64,000 bases of DNA from Thermoanaerobacterium sp. CMT5567-10 (GTDB lineage: Bacteria > Bacillota > Thermoanaerobacteria > Thermoanaerobacterales > Thermoanaerobacteraceae): contig NZ_CP130558.2 in assembly GCF_030534315.2 (NCBI RefSeq), positions 62,001 to 126,000 of the forward strand, written 5' to 3'. The notes under the pieces were generated by a model. The model was not told the DNA's origin. It saw only the letters and a list, made by a program, of their open reading frames with translations, and did not search any database. The position numbers were made by a program, and so were the translations under genes. This document shows, one piece after another, positions 17,806 to 27,465 of this stretch. The first letter of the stretch is position 1. Every line of letters begins with the position of its first letter.

Positions 17806-18795
17806 ATGTCAGACATATTATCGCAGAATGAGATTGATGAATTATTAAAAGCAATGAATTCTGGTGAGTTTGATATTAAGGAGATTAAGGAAAGTCAGCA
17901 GGAGACGAGAATTAAACCATATGATTTCAGAAGGCCGAACAAATTTTCAAAGGAACAATTGAGAACTCTCCAAATGATTTTTGAAAACATGTCAAGAAGT
18001 TTTACAACTTTTTTATCAGGATATTTAAGAACACTTGTTCAAGTTTCAATAGTATCAGTTGAACAAATAACATATTACGAGTTTAGCAATTCGTTGACTA
18101 ATCCTGTTTTTATTGCAGTAATTGATGCAAAACCTTTAGATGGGCCAATTATACTTGAATTTAACAATAGTACTACTTTTACTATAATTGATAAAATATT
18201 AGGTGGGATTGGAACTGCTGATACTGTAGAGAGAGATTACACCGAAATTGAAATGGGACTTTTAAGCCGAATTACAACACAACTTTTACCCTTGATTAAA
18301 GACGCTTGGATTAATGTTATAGAACTTAATCCTGAAATAACAAGGATAGAGACAAATTCACAATTTACGCAGATTATCTCTCCTAATGAAACTATTGCAT
18401 TATGTACAATGTCTTTAAAAATAAACGATAATGAGGGACTGATAAATTTTTGTCTGCCACATATAACGATTGTTCCAATATTACCGCTCCTTACAACTAA
18501 AACTTGGTTTTCAAATGCAGAAAAACAGGCGTGCGATATTGGAATTATAAAAGATAGAATAAGTAATACATACATTCCATTAAGGGCAGTTATTGGCACG
18601 TCAAAGATAACAGTAAGAGATTTATTGAATTTTAATAAAGGTGATATTTTAGAAATAAATAAAAAATACAAAGATCCAATTGAAATAAAAATAAATGATG
18701 AAACAAAGTTTTTTGGTGTTCCAGGTATTAAAAATAAAAAATATTGCGTTCAGATAACTGAGATTTGCAGCGAAGGAGATGATGCTGATGAGTGA
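17806..18795 (+). CDS. fliM: Flagellar motor switch protein FliM
   Basis: FliM is the C-ring component that receives phospho-CheY. The N-terminus MSDILSQNEIDELLKAM is the CheY-binding peptide. RIKPYDFRRPNKFSKEQ begins the CheC-like middle domain, and a SpoA (FliN-like) domain occupies the last roughly 75 residues. The length is 329 aa. The ATG follows GGAAGGAGAG. It overlaps fliY by eight bases. Confidence 0.96.
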   Translation: MSDILSQNEIDELLKAMNSGEFDIKEIKESQQETRIKPYDFRRPNKFSKEQLRTLQMIFENMSRSFTTFLSGYLRTLVQVSIVSVEQITYYEFSNSLTNPVFIAVIDAKPLDGPIILEFNNSTTFTIIDKILGGIGTADTVERDYTEIEMGLLSRITTQLLPLIKDAWINVIELNPEITRIETNSQFTQIISPNETIALCTMSLKINDNEGLINFCLPHITIVPILPLLTTKTWFSNAEKQACDIGIIKDRISNTYIPLRAVIGTSKITVRDLLNFNKGDILEINKKYKDPIEIKINDETKFFGVPGIKNKKYCVQITEICSEGDDADE

Positions 18796-19903
18796 TATAC
18801 TATCACAAGATGAAATCAATGCATTATTAAGCGGAATGACTAACAATGATAATAATAGCAATGATGTGACACTAACTGAGGAAGAACAAGATGTTTTAGG
18901 AGAGATAGGAAATATTAGTTTTGGGACTTCTGCAACGACTTTGTTTACACTTTTGAGAAATAAAGTGACTATTACGACACCTAAAGTAAGCATAATTAAC
19001 TGGGAAAATCTAAAGAAGGAATTTAATATACCATATGTAGGTGTTGAAGTAGAATATACAGAGGGAATTAAAGGTAATAATCTCTTAATATTAAAAGAAC
19101 AAGATGTACTTCGCATTACTGATTTAATGATGGGTGGCGATGGAAATGTCACTGAAGGTGAAATAACGGAATTGCATTTAAGTGCAATCGGTGAAGCTAT
19201 GAACCAAATGATAGGATCTGCATCTACTTCGTTATCAACTTTAATTGGTGAAAGCATCAACATATCGCCTCCCAGGGCTTTTGTTGTAGACTTTAATAAA
19301 GTTTTACCTGAAAATATTTCTTTTCCAGATGGTTATGTAGTAAAGATTGCATTTAAAATGGTGGTTGGAGAAATAATAGACAGCGAAATTATGCAGTTGA
19401 TTCCAATTGCATTTGCAAAACGGCTTGTTGAGCAAGTTATGTCTAAAAATGTAGAAAATTCTCCTAAGGAATCTTTTCAAGGTGTACAAAATGATGATAT
19501 AATAAATACTGGTACTAAAGGAATAAATAATGAATTTAGCGATGAAATTAAATCAACAGTTAAACATAAAGGTGAAAAAGTTGATGTAAAATCCGTTATC
19601 TTTAGAGACTTTGACGATGATGAAGATGAACCTACAACCGCAGAAAAAGAAAATATAAATTTAATTATGGATATCCCTTTAGATGTGACTGTAGAATTGG
19701 GCAGGACAAAAAAATTGATTAAAGATATACTTGAACTCAATGAAGGTTCAATAATAGAGCTTGATAAATTGGCAGGTGAGCCTGTAGATATATTAGTTAA
19801 TGGGAAATTTATTGCCAAGGGAGAGGTTGTCGTTATTGATGAAAACTTTGGCGTGAGAATATTAGATATTGTAAAGCAAAGCAAAAGAATTAATTCATTA
19901 TAA
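18788..19903 (+). CDS. fliY: Flagellar motor switch phosphatase FliY
   Basis: FliY combines a CheC-type CheY-P phosphatase with a FliN C-ring domain, so it both builds the switch and clears signal. After a CheY-binding peptide resembling that of FliM, the two phosphatase centres are intact: E39 and N42 in GEIGN, and a second ExxN in GEAMN. The C-terminal SpoA domain covers roughly the last 75 residues. I chose the ATG at 18788, nine bases after AAGGAG; two earlier ATGs are too close to it. The length is 371 aa. Confidence 0.95.
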   Translation: MSDILSQDEINALLSGMTNNDNNSNDVTLTEEEQDVLGEIGNISFGTSATTLFTLLRNKVTITTPKVSIINWENLKKEFNIPYVGVEVEYTEGIKGNNLLILKEQDVLRITDLMMGGDGNVTEGEITELHLSAIGEAMNQMIGSASTSLSTLIGESINISPPRAFVVDFNKVLPENISFPDGYVVKIAFKMVVGEIIDSEIMQLIPIAFAKRLVEQVMSKNVENSPKESFQGVQNDDIINTGTKGINNEFSDEIKSTVKHKGEKVDVKSVIFRDFDDDEDEPTTAEKENINLIMDIPLDVTVELGRTKKLIKDILELNEGSIIELDKLAGEPVDILVNGKFIAKGEVVVIDENFGVRILDIVKQSKRINSL

Positions 19904-19921
19904 TTTAAGGAGGAATTGATT

Positions 19922-20281
19922 ATGAGCAAAATTATGATAGTAGATGACGCAGCTTTCATGAGAATGATGATAAAAGATATAATCACAAAAAATAATCTCG
20001 GCAGTGTTATAGAAGCTGAAGATGGTTCAGTAGCCGTAGAAAAGTACAATCAAGAAAAACCGGATCTGGTATTGATGGACATTACAATGCCAGAAATGGA
20101 TGGCATCCAAGCAGTAAGACAAATAGTAAAAAAAGATCCCAATGCTAAGATAGTTATGTGCTCGGCCATGGGACAACAGGCTATGGTTATTGAAGCAATA
20201 CAGGCAGGTGCTAAGGATTTTATAGTAAAGCCATTTCAACCTGACAGAGTAATTGAAGCTGTCAAAAAAATGTTGAAATGA
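19922..20281 (+). CDS. cheY: Chemotaxis response regulator CheY
   Basis: This is a single-domain receiver of 119 aa phosphorylated by CheA. The acidic pocket is D8/D9, the phospho-acceptor D53 (LMDITMPEMDG), the switch serine S81, and the conserved lysine K103 (VKPF). It has no output domain. The ATG at 19922 follows AAGGAGGAA; a TTG two codons earlier is less likely. It sits between fliY, which removes its phosphate, and fliO. Confidence 0.96.
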   Translation: MSKIMIVDDAAFMRMMIKDIITKNNLGSVIEAEDGSVAVEKYNQEKPDLVLMDITMPEMDGIQAVRQIVKKDPNAKIVMCSAMGQQAMVIEAIQAGAKDFIVKPFQPDRVIEAVKKMLK

Positions 20282-20290
20282 GGAATTTTG

Positions 20291-20674
20291 ATGTCTAGCG
20301 ATAGCGTGTTTTTTCAAGCTGTTACATTTCTTTTAATATTTGTATTCGTAGTTTTTTTGGCCTATTATGTAACAGTATTTATCAATAAAAAGGCTTTGAA
20401 TATATATAAAGGAAATAATTTTGACATTGTAGATCACTTAAATTTAGGCAAAGATAAAAATTTGTATATAATCAAAGTTTGCAACGAATACTTGCTATTT
20501 AGTGTCACGAATAATTCTATTGTATATATAAAGACTTTAACTGCTGATGATGTTAAGATGAAAGATAAAAATAGCAGTTTCAAACAAAGTTTAAATATTT
20601 CATTAAACAATTTAAAGAAATTGTCAATTAGAAATCTAGGTGGTAATGAACATGATACATATAAAAAAAATTAG
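20291..20674 (+). CDS. fliO: Flagellar biosynthesis protein FliO/FliZ
   Basis: FliO is a small membrane protein that helps assemble the FliP ring of the export gate. It has one strong N-terminal transmembrane helix (about 8-30), followed by a short basic cytoplasmic domain with the pattern FDIVDHLNLGKDKNLYIIKV, typical of the FliO/YscJ-adjacent family. The length is 127 aa. The ATG at 20291 follows GAGGA. Its end overlaps the start of fliP by 23 bases. Confidence 0.88.
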   Translation: MSSDSVFFQAVTFLLIFVFVVFLAYYVTVFINKKALNIYKGNNFDIVDHLNLGKDKNLYIIKVCNEYLLFSVTNNSIVYIKTLTADDVKMKDKNSSFKQSLNISLNNLKKLSIRNLGGNEHDTYKKN

Positions 20675-21398
20675 TGGGGCTGTGTTATTACTAACTTTAT
20701 TGACAAAAGTTGCATATGCAGCACCGAGTTCTGCTTCGCCGCTGATTACAATAAATGCACCATCAGGTCCGAATAACATAGCATCGAGTATTCAGATAGT
20801 GCTTCTTTTAACTGTATTAACTTTAGCACCTTCAATACTCATAATGATGACTTCTTTTACAAGAATTATTGTTGTCTTATCATTTTTGAGAAATGCTTTG
20901 GGTTTACAGCAAATGCCACCTAATCAAGTTTTAATTGGATTGTCCTTATTTTTGACGTTTTTTATAATGGCACCTGTTGGTGTGCAAATAAACAATGATT
21001 CAATACAACCATATATGCAGGGAAAAATAACCCCACAAGTAGCCTATGTCAAAGCAAGAGATCCTTTAAAAAATTTTATGCTAAAACAGACTAGAAAAAA
21101 TGATTTGAATTTATTTATAAATCTTGCCAAAATTAAAGTAAAGAGTGTGAATGACATACCACTAAGAGTTGTTATTCCTTCGTTTATTATTAGTGAGCTT
21201 AAGACGGCATTTGAGATTGGTTTTATTATATACATACCATTTTTGATTATAGACATGGTTGTTGCCAGTGTATTAATGTCCATGGGAATGTTTATGTTAC
21301 CGCCTGTACTTATTTCTTTGCCATTTAAACTTTTGCTGTTTATTTTAGTAGATGGATGGAATATATTAGCAAAATCATTGGTAATAGGTTTTAGATAA
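20652..21398 (+). CDS. fliP: Flagellar export gate protein FliP
   Basis: FliP forms the core of the FliPQR export channel. A cleavable-looking signal peptide (HIKKISGAVLLLTLLTKVAYA, shortened here) precedes the mature protein. Conserved motifs are MMTSFTRIIVVLSFLRNALG, then QMPPNQVLIGLSLFLTFF, and the C-terminal MGMFMLPPVLISLPFKLLLF. The length is 248 aa from ATG 20652, which is seven bases after AGGTGGT. ATG 20646 is a less well spaced alternative. Confidence 0.96.
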   Translation: MIHIKKISGAVLLLTLLTKVAYAAPSSASPLITINAPSGPNNIASSIQIVLLLTVLTLAPSILIMMTSFTRIIVVLSFLRNALGLQQMPPNQVLIGLSLFLTFFIMAPVGVQINNDSIQPYMQGKITPQVAYVKARDPLKNFMLKQTRKNDLNLFINLAKIKVKSVNDIPLRVVIPSFIISELKTAFEIGFIIYIPFLIIDMVVASVLMSMGMFMLPPVLISLPFKLLLFILVDGWNILAKSLVIGFR

Positions 21399-21409
21399 GG
21401 AGGATAATA

Positions 21410-21679
21410 ATGGATCCTGGAGTAGTTCTTGATATTGGAAGGGAAGCATTAATGGTGACAATGATTGTATCCGCACCGCTTTTAATTGTATCGCTATTGG
21501 TAGGACTCATTATAAGTATATTTCAGGCAACAACACAGATTCAGGAGCAGACTTTGACGTTTGTACCTAAAATTTTAGCTATTTTTGCTTCTATAATGTT
21601 ATTTGGACCATGGATGCTTACAACATTGATTAATTACACACAAAAATTAATATTAAACATTAATAATTTTATTAAATAG
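21410..21679 (+). CDS. fliQ: Flagellar export gate protein FliQ
   Basis: FliQ is an 89-aa protein with two transmembrane helices and the family motif LIVSLLVGLIISIFQATTQI, followed by QEQTLTFVPKI. Four copies wrap the FliP-FliR core of the export gate. The ATG follows AAGGAGGATAATA. The gap to fliR is six bases. Confidence 0.95.
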   Translation: MDPGVVLDIGREALMVTMIVSAPLLIVSLLVGLIISIFQATTQIQEQTLTFVPKILAIFASIMLFGPWMLTTLINYTQKLILNINNFIK

Positions 21680-21684
21680 ATAAA

Positions 21685-22467
21685 ATGGAACTGAGTTATT
21701 ACATTTTAAACAATGTACAATACTTTTTGATAGTCTTTGTGCGAATGCTTGGTATTTTTATACTGACACCACTATTTGGAACAAGATCGTTGCCTCCGAT
21801 GTTTAAAATTGGCCTTGCCTTTTTTACATCGATAATTATATTTGATTTAGTGAAGGTAAACATCGATGCAAGTAATTTATATCAATACGTTGTAATTGTA
21901 TTTAATGAGTTTTTGGTTGGCTTATTGATTGGCTTAGCTTCCATGGTTTCATTTAGCGCTATTTACTTGGCTGGACAAATAATAGATTATCAATTAGGTT
22001 TTAGCATTGTCAATGTTCTTGCTGCAGGTGAAGAGACACAGGTGCCTTTGATTGGAAACTTTGTATACATACTTACGCTGCTATTATTCCTGCTGATAAA
22101 CGGACATCACAAATTGTTTGTAATGCTGTTTCAAAGCTATAGTATGATACCTGTTGGTACTGCATTTTTGCATTCAGAAAGTATTAATGTTATTTTTACG
22201 AAGATTGTATCAGATATGTTTGTTTTAGGTTTCAGAATCAGTGCACCAATCGTTCTTTCAACATTGCTTACTGATATAACATTAAGCATAATTTCAAGAA
22301 CGATTCCACAGCTAAATGTATTTATGATTGGCATGCCTATTAAAATATTTATCGGCATATTCACATTGTTTATAATGTTGCCAATGTATTTAGCAATCAT
22401 AGATGTTTTATTCAACGGGATGTATTCTGATATATATTTGCTTTTAAAATCTATGGTAAAAGGATGA
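21685..22467 (+). CDS. fliR: Flagellar export gate protein FliR
   Basis: FliR completes the FliPQR channel. The protein has 260 aa with about six transmembrane helices. Motifs include RMLGIFILTPLFGTRSLPP, the AGQIIDYQLGFS region, and the C-terminal helix pair. Unlike in some clostridia, FliR and FlhB are separate proteins here, with a six-base gap. There is no recognisable Shine-Dalgarno before the ATG, so translation probably depends on coupling to fliQ. Confidence 0.95.
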   Translation: MELSYYILNNVQYFLIVFVRMLGIFILTPLFGTRSLPPMFKIGLAFFTSIIIFDLVKVNIDASNLYQYVVIVFNEFLVGLLIGLASMVSFSAIYLAGQIIDYQLGFSIVNVLAAGEETQVPLIGNFVYILTLLLFLLINGHHKLFVMLFQSYSMIPVGTAFLHSESINVIFTKIVSDMFVLGFRISAPIVLSTLLTDITLSIISRTIPQLNVFMIGMPIKIFIGIFTLFIMLPMYLAIIDVLFNGMYSDIYLLLKSMVKG

Positions 22468-22473
22468 CGCAGA

Positions 22474-23547
22474 TTGAAGTTACAACTTTTTGCCGGTGAA
22501 AAGACAGAACCAGCAACACCTAAAAGAAGACAAGATGCGAGAAAAAAAGGACAAGTCTTTCAGAGCAGGGAAGTAACGTCAGCAATAATAACAATAGCTG
22601 GATTTTTAGTTATATATTTCACTGTGCAAAATAGCATTGAAGAGATCATGAATCTCATCAAATACTTATTTCTAAATTATGGAGGCGCCAGCGATAATGC
22701 ATTTACAGTTAATGGAATATATAAATTGTTTGAGATTATTTTAACTGTTTTTCTGAAATTGATACTACCTACAGTTGCAACTGTCTTTTTAGTTGCACTA
22801 GTATCGACTTATGCACAGGTTGGATTTGTATTTACTTCGGAATCATTAAATATAAAGTTAGAAAGACTAAATCCATTAGAAGGCATTAAACGAATGTTTT
22901 CAAGAAGAACCATACTTGAACTTTTGAAAGCAATTGTAAAGATAGGAATACTAGGCTATGTTATGTACTCATTTTTAATAGGGCAGTATAAAGGTATACC
23001 TCAGCTATTAGATATGTCAGTTCAAGATCTTATTAAGTACAGTTTAAATATATTTGGTGGTATATTATTGAGAATTTCTATCGTATTAATAGTTCTTGGG
23101 ATAGTTGATTATATATTCCAGTGGAGAGATTATGAATCAAATTTGAGAATGAGCAAGGAAGATATCAAAGAAGAATTTAAAGAAACTGAAGGCAATCCGC
23201 AAATAAAATCAGAAATTAAAAAGAAACAAAGACAAATTTCTATGAGGAGAATGATGCAAAACATTAAAAAAGCAGATGTTGTTATTACAAATCCAACTCA
23301 TATAGCTGTTGCTTTAATGTATGACAATGAAATTAATGATGCTCCTGTAGTTGTTGCGAAAGGTCAAGACTATATCGCTCAGAGAATAAAAGAAGAAGCA
23401 ATTAAATATTCGATTGTTATTGTGGAAAATAAGCCACTTGCTCAATCATTGTACAAAACGACTGATATTGGGGACAGCATACCGCCTGAATTATATAAGG
23501 CAGTAGCAGAGGTTTTGGCATATGTTTACAGCTTAAGAGGTGAGTAG
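22474..23547 (+). CDS. flhB: Flagellar export switch protein FlhB
   Basis: FlhB selects export substrates. It opens with the cytoplasmic stretch GEKTEPATPKRRQDARKKGQ, which marks the family, then has four transmembrane helices and a cytoplasmic autocleavage domain. The self-cleaving NPTH motif is at 273-276 (VVITNPTHIAVAL). The length is 357 aa. The TTG start follows AAAGGATGA. Confidence 0.97.
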   Translation: MKLQLFAGEKTEPATPKRRQDARKKGQVFQSREVTSAIITIAGFLVIYFTVQNSIEEIMNLIKYLFLNYGGASDNAFTVNGIYKLFEIILTVFLKLILPTVATVFLVALVSTYAQVGFVFTSESLNIKLERLNPLEGIKRMFSRRTILELLKAIVKIGILGYVMYSFLIGQYKGIPQLLDMSVQDLIKYSLNIFGGILLRISIVLIVLGIVDYIFQWRDYESNLRMSKEDIKEEFKETEGNPQIKSEIKKKQRQISMRRMMQNIKKADVVITNPTHIAVALMYDNEINDAPVVVAKGQDYIAQRIKEEAIKYSIVIVENKPLAQSLYKTTDIGDSIPPELYKAVAEVLAYVYSLRGE

Positions 23548-23557
23548 GAGGGATATT

Positions 23558-25579
23558 TTGAAGTTTTCAGATTTAATTGCAGCAGTGTTTGTCGTAGGGA
23601 TTGTGTTAATTATAATCATTCCAGTTCCATCGATTTTATTAGACTTTTTGTTGATTTTAAATATTTCGCTATCAATAATTATATTGCTTACGACAATGTA
23701 TGTTAAAGATGCAATGGATTTTTCTATATTTCCCTCTATATTGCTTATCACGACTTTAATGAGATTAGCCTTGAATATTTCCTCTACAAGGTTAATTTTA
23801 ACGTCTGGATTTGCAGGAAATGTGATACATGCTTTTGGCAGTTTCGTTATTGGTAATAATCCCATAGTTGGTTTTATAGTATTTATAATTATAGCAATTG
23901 TTCAATTTATTGTAATTACAAAAGGAGCTGAAAGAGTATCTGAAGTTTCAGCAAGGTTTACATTAGATGCAATGCCAGGCAAACAAATGTCGATTGATGC
24001 TGATTTAAATGCAGGAATTATAAATGATAAAGAAGCAAGAGAAAGAAGAAAAAAGATTCAAGAAGAAGCTAAATTTTTTGGCTCAATGGATGGTGCAAGC
24101 AAATTTGTAAAAGGCGATGCAATTGTTGGAATCATAATAATGATTATAAACATAATAGCTGGTTTAATCATAGGAATGACTATGAAGGGGATGGACATAA
24201 ATCAAGCAATAGATACATATGCGATTTTAACAGTTGGTGATGGACTAGTTAGTCAAATACCTGCTTTACTTATATCAACAGCCACCGGCATTATAGTAAC
24301 AAGAACAGCATCGGAAACAAATATGGGCAACGATGTGATAAAACAGCTTTTGAGAGAGCCGAGAGTGCTGCAAATTACAGGTGTATTGCTTATTTTAATG
24401 GCATTTATACCTATGCTTCCCGCTATTCCGTTGTTTATCATTGGTTCGTTATTTACATATTTAGGATTTTCTAATAGAAAGAAAAACAAAGAAAGCGAGC
24501 AAGCCAAAAACGAAGACTTAAAGGAATTGGAGGAAATTAGAGATCCAAAACGGGCATACGATCTTTTGCAAGTTGATCCTATTGAATTGGAATTTGGATA
24601 TGAATTGATTCCTATAGCAAGCAACGAGTTATTGGACAGAATCGTAATGATTAGAAGACAAATAGCATTAGATTTAGGCTTGGTTGTGCCGATGGTAAGA
24701 TTAAGAGATAATATTCAACTTAAGCCAAATGAATACATAATAAAAATTAGAGGTAATGAAGTCGGAAGAGGTAATGTATACGTAAATAAATACCTATGCA
24801 TGCAAGTCGGTGAAATGAATAGTGATATAAAAGGCATCAGCACTAGAGAGCCTGCATTTGGACTGCCGGCATTATGGATTGATGACAGTGAGAAATCAAA
24901 AGCTGAAATGCTGGGATGTACAGTTGTAGATGTTCCATCTGTAATATCAACACATTTGACTAGTGTAATCAAAAAATATTCAGATGAGCTTTTAGGAAGA
25001 CAAGAAGTTAAAGAATTGCTGGATAACATAAAATTGACAAATCCAGCACTTGTTGATGAGATTGTGCCGAAATTGTTAAGTTTGGGTGATATAGAAAAAG
25101 TATTGTGTAATTTGTTACGTGAAGAAATTTCAATACGTGATATGGTTACTATACTGGAAACACTTGCTGATTATGCACCAAGTACAAAAGATACAGACGT
25201 TTTAACAGAGTACGTAAGGCAATCATTAAAAAGAGCTATTACAAACAAATATGCGAAGGATGGAAAGCTTCAAGTCATAACACTAGATCCAGAAATTGAG
25301 AAATCTATTCAAAATGCAATTAACCAGACTGACCATGGTTCGTATTTGGCTCTTTCACCTGACGCTATGCAAAAAATATTAAAAGCAATTCACAACATCA
25401 TAAAAAAACTGACAATTAAAGGAGAACAGCCTATTATACTGACTGCACCAATTATTAGATTTTATTTAAGAAAGTTGGTTGAACAGATATCGAAAGATAT
25501 AGTCGTTTTATCCTATAACGAGCTTTTACCAAATATAGAGGTATTTTCTGTAGGGACGGTGAAATTAAGTGAAAGTTAA
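23558..25579 (+). CDS. flhA: Flagellar export gate protein FlhA
   Basis: FlhA is the nonameric export gate. About eight transmembrane helices fill the first 310 residues, with the conserved FHIPEP-type loop here ARFTLDAMPGKQMSIDADLN. The large cytoplasmic domain that docks chaperone-substrate complexes follows. The length is 673 aa from the TTG at 23558, which follows TAGGAGGGA. A GTG at 23540 would overlap flhB and translate the ribosome site. Confidence 0.96.
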   Translation: MKFSDLIAAVFVVGIVLIIIIPVPSILLDFLLILNISLSIIILLTTMYVKDAMDFSIFPSILLITTLMRLALNISSTRLILTSGFAGNVIHAFGSFVIGNNPIVGFIVFIIIAIVQFIVITKGAERVSEVSARFTLDAMPGKQMSIDADLNAGIINDKEARERRKKIQEEAKFFGSMDGASKFVKGDAIVGIIIMIINIIAGLIIGMTMKGMDINQAIDTYAILTVGDGLVSQIPALLISTATGIIVTRTASETNMGNDVIKQLLREPRVLQITGVLLILMAFIPMLPAIPLFIIGSLFTYLGFSNRKKNKESEQAKNEDLKELEEIRDPKRAYDLLQVDPIELEFGYELIPIASNELLDRIVMIRRQIALDLGLVVPMVRLRDNIQLKPNEYIIKIRGNEVGRGNVYVNKYLCMQVGEMNSDIKGISTREPAFGLPALWIDDSEKSKAEMLGCTVVDVPSVISTHLTSVIKKYSDELLGRQEVKELLDNIKLTNPALVDEIVPKLLSLGDIEKVLCNLLREEISIRDMVTILETLADYAPSTKDTDVLTEYVRQSLKRAITNKYAKDGKLQVITLDPEIEKSIQNAINQTDHGSYLALSPDAMQKILKAIHNIIKKLTIKGEQPIILTAPIIRFYLRKLVEQISKDIVVLSYNELLPNIEVFSVGTVKLSES

Positions 25580-26582
25580 GCGCTATATAGCGGATAATTA
25601 TCAGGATGCATTAAGAATGATAAAAACAGAAATGGGTAGTGATGCTATTATTCTACAACAAAATAGTTATAAAGAAAAGGGATTTAAAGGGTTATTCAAA
25701 AAGAAGAAAGTTGAAGTACTGGCAGCAGTTGAAGAAAATAAAATTGATGAAAGAGATATCTTTTATAAAGATTTGTATGAAATTAAATCGCTCTTAAGAG
25801 AATTTAAAAAAAGTGAAAATAGCGAAACTGACAAAAAAGATTTAAGAGATAAGTTAATTTACATAGGAGTTGATGAAGATTTAACTAAAATCTTAACCGA
25901 AGGAATAAGCGAAATAACCGACGACAATATAAAAATATTGCAAAAAAGAATTGCTAACTTTATTGGACCACCAAAAAAGATAAACTGCTTAAACGAGAAA
26001 AAACGTGTTGTTTTTATCGGTCCTACAGGTGTAGGTAAAACGACGACTATAGCAAAAATAGCTTCTCAATTAATATTAAGGGAAAAGAAAAATGTATTGC
26101 TGATAACTGCAGACATTTTTAGAATCGCAGGTGCAGAACAGCTAAAGATATATGGTGAAATTTTAGGGGTGCCAGTAAAGGTAGTTAACAACATTTTTGA
26201 TTTAAATAGATTGGAAAGTGAAATAAGCAAATATGATGTAGTGTTGATTGATACTGCAGGAAGAAGTCATACTGATTCTAGAAAAATGCAAGAACTGAAG
26301 ACTTTTTTACAGTATGGTTCTTACGATGATATATACTTGTGCTTAAGTGCAACAACGAAAAACAGTGATGCTAAAAAAATTATTAAGTCGTACGATTTTA
26401 TCAATGACTACAATTTGCTTTTTACAAAATTAGATGAAACAGACAATTACAGTGTCATTTTAAATTCTATATATTATTCGAAAAAGCCTATATCATATGT
26501 AACAACAGGACAGATAGTTCCTGATGATATTTGCTTAGCTGATAGCAAAATGATAGCACAAAATATTTTGAAGGGGAATTAA
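25569..26582 (+). CDS. flhF: SRP-family GTPase FlhF
   Basis: FlhF marks where and how many flagella are built. A basic N-terminal B domain (KVKRYIADNYQDALRMIKTE) is followed by the N and G domains. G1 is GPTGVGKT at 151-158, and LIDTAGRSHTD and FTKLDETDNYS are the G3 and G4 motifs. The length is 337 aa. The GTG start overlaps the flhA end by 11 bases and has only a weak GGTGA ribosome site. It pairs with the adjacent FlhG. Confidence 0.95.
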   Translation: MKVKRYIADNYQDALRMIKTEMGSDAIILQQNSYKEKGFKGLFKKKKVEVLAAVEENKIDERDIFYKDLYEIKSLLREFKKSENSETDKKDLRDKLIYIGVDEDLTKILTEGISEITDDNIKILQKRIANFIGPPKKINCLNEKKRVVFIGPTGVGKTTTIAKIASQLILREKKNVLLITADIFRIAGAEQLKIYGEILGVPVKVVNNIFDLNRLESEISKYDVVLIDTAGRSHTDSRKMQELKTFLQYGSYDDIYLCLSATTKNSDAKKIIKSYDFINDYNLLFTKLDETDNYSVILNSIYYSKKPISYVTTGQIVPDDICLADSKMIAQNILKGN

Positions 26583-26583
26583 C

Positions 26584-27465
26584 ATGGATCAAGCTGATAG
26601 GCTAAGATATTTATTCCAACAAAACAATATGAAAAGATGTAGAGTAATAACTGTAACCGGTGGCAAAGGTGGAACAGGTAAAACTTGTATATCAGTCAAT
26701 TTGTCTATAGCATTGAGAAAGCTTGGATATAATGTGTTAATTATTGATGCAGACATAGGTTTTTCAAATGCAGAGATAGAATTAGGCGTTATATCTAAAT
26801 TTACTTTGTACGATGTATTATATGGTAACAAAAAAATAATAGATGTTATTAATGATGGTCCAATTGGAGTAAAATTTATATCAACGGGTGGAAACTTTGA
26901 CCTTATAAATGGCGATATTGATTTGAATGTTTTTTTCAACAATATCAATATCCTTGATAATTACTTTGATTATGTAATTGTCGATACTGGTGCGGGAATC
27001 AATAAAACAGTTAAAAGTTTTATCGATATGTCAGACGATGTAGTTGTTGTTACTACGCCGGAACCGACTGCCATAATGGATGCTTATATTTTAATAAAAT
27101 CAATACAAGAATTAAGCGATAAAAATCTATATTTAATAGTTAATAAAGTTACAAATCAAAGCGAATATGTATCTGTTTATGAAAGGTTAAATAATGCACT
27201 GATAAACTTTTTAGGTACTACAATTAACGATTTAGGCTACATTCATGAGGATGCGAGAATAAGTGAGTGCATAAAAGCGCAAAATCCTATAATTTTGAAG
27301 TACCAATCAAGCAAGCCTTCAAAAGATATCACAAGAATTGCAGAAAGCCTCACAAATCATAAAAGCACTAAAAAGAAAGAAGGTCTTCTCGGAATATTTA
27401 AAAAAATGCTTTTAAATAGCGGAGGTATTTACAATGGAGAACATAAAACCAGGGCAAAAGATTGA
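26584..27465 (+). CDS. flhG: MinD-like ATPase FlhG (YlxH/FleN)
   Basis: FlhG is a MinD-type ATPase that stimulates FlhF and limits flagellar number. The N-terminal DQADRLR matches the DQAxxLR activator motif. The deviant Walker A GGKGGTGKT is at 26-34, then IIDADIGFSNAEIELG and VIVDTGAGI. The length is 293 aa. Its last ten codons run past the start of the next gene, a 32-base overlap, so the membrane-targeting tail is followed by a charged extension ending KTRAKD. Confidence 0.95.
   Translation: MDQADRLRYLFQQNNMKRCRVITVTGGKGGTGKTCISVNLSIALRKLGYNVLIIDADIGFSNAEIELGVISKFTLYDVLYGNKKIIDVINDGPIGVKFISTGGNFDLINGDIDLNVFFNNINILDNYFDYVIVDTGAGINKTVKSFIDMSDDVVVVTTPEPTAIMDAYILIKSIQELSDKNLYLIVNKVTNQSEYVSVYERLNNALINFLGTTINDLGYIHEDARISECIKAQNPIILKYQSSKPSKDITRIAESLTNHKSTKKKEGLLGIFKKMLLNSGGIYNGEHKTRAKD

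Noticed and set aside
18649-19263. Open frame of 204 codons on the minus strand across fliM/fliY
   Set aside because: Antisense to two well-supported genes; no ribosome site or family match.
22440-22480. FliR-FlhB fusion as in some clostridia
   Set aside because: fliR has its own stop at 22467 and flhB starts separately at 22474 with its own ribosome site.
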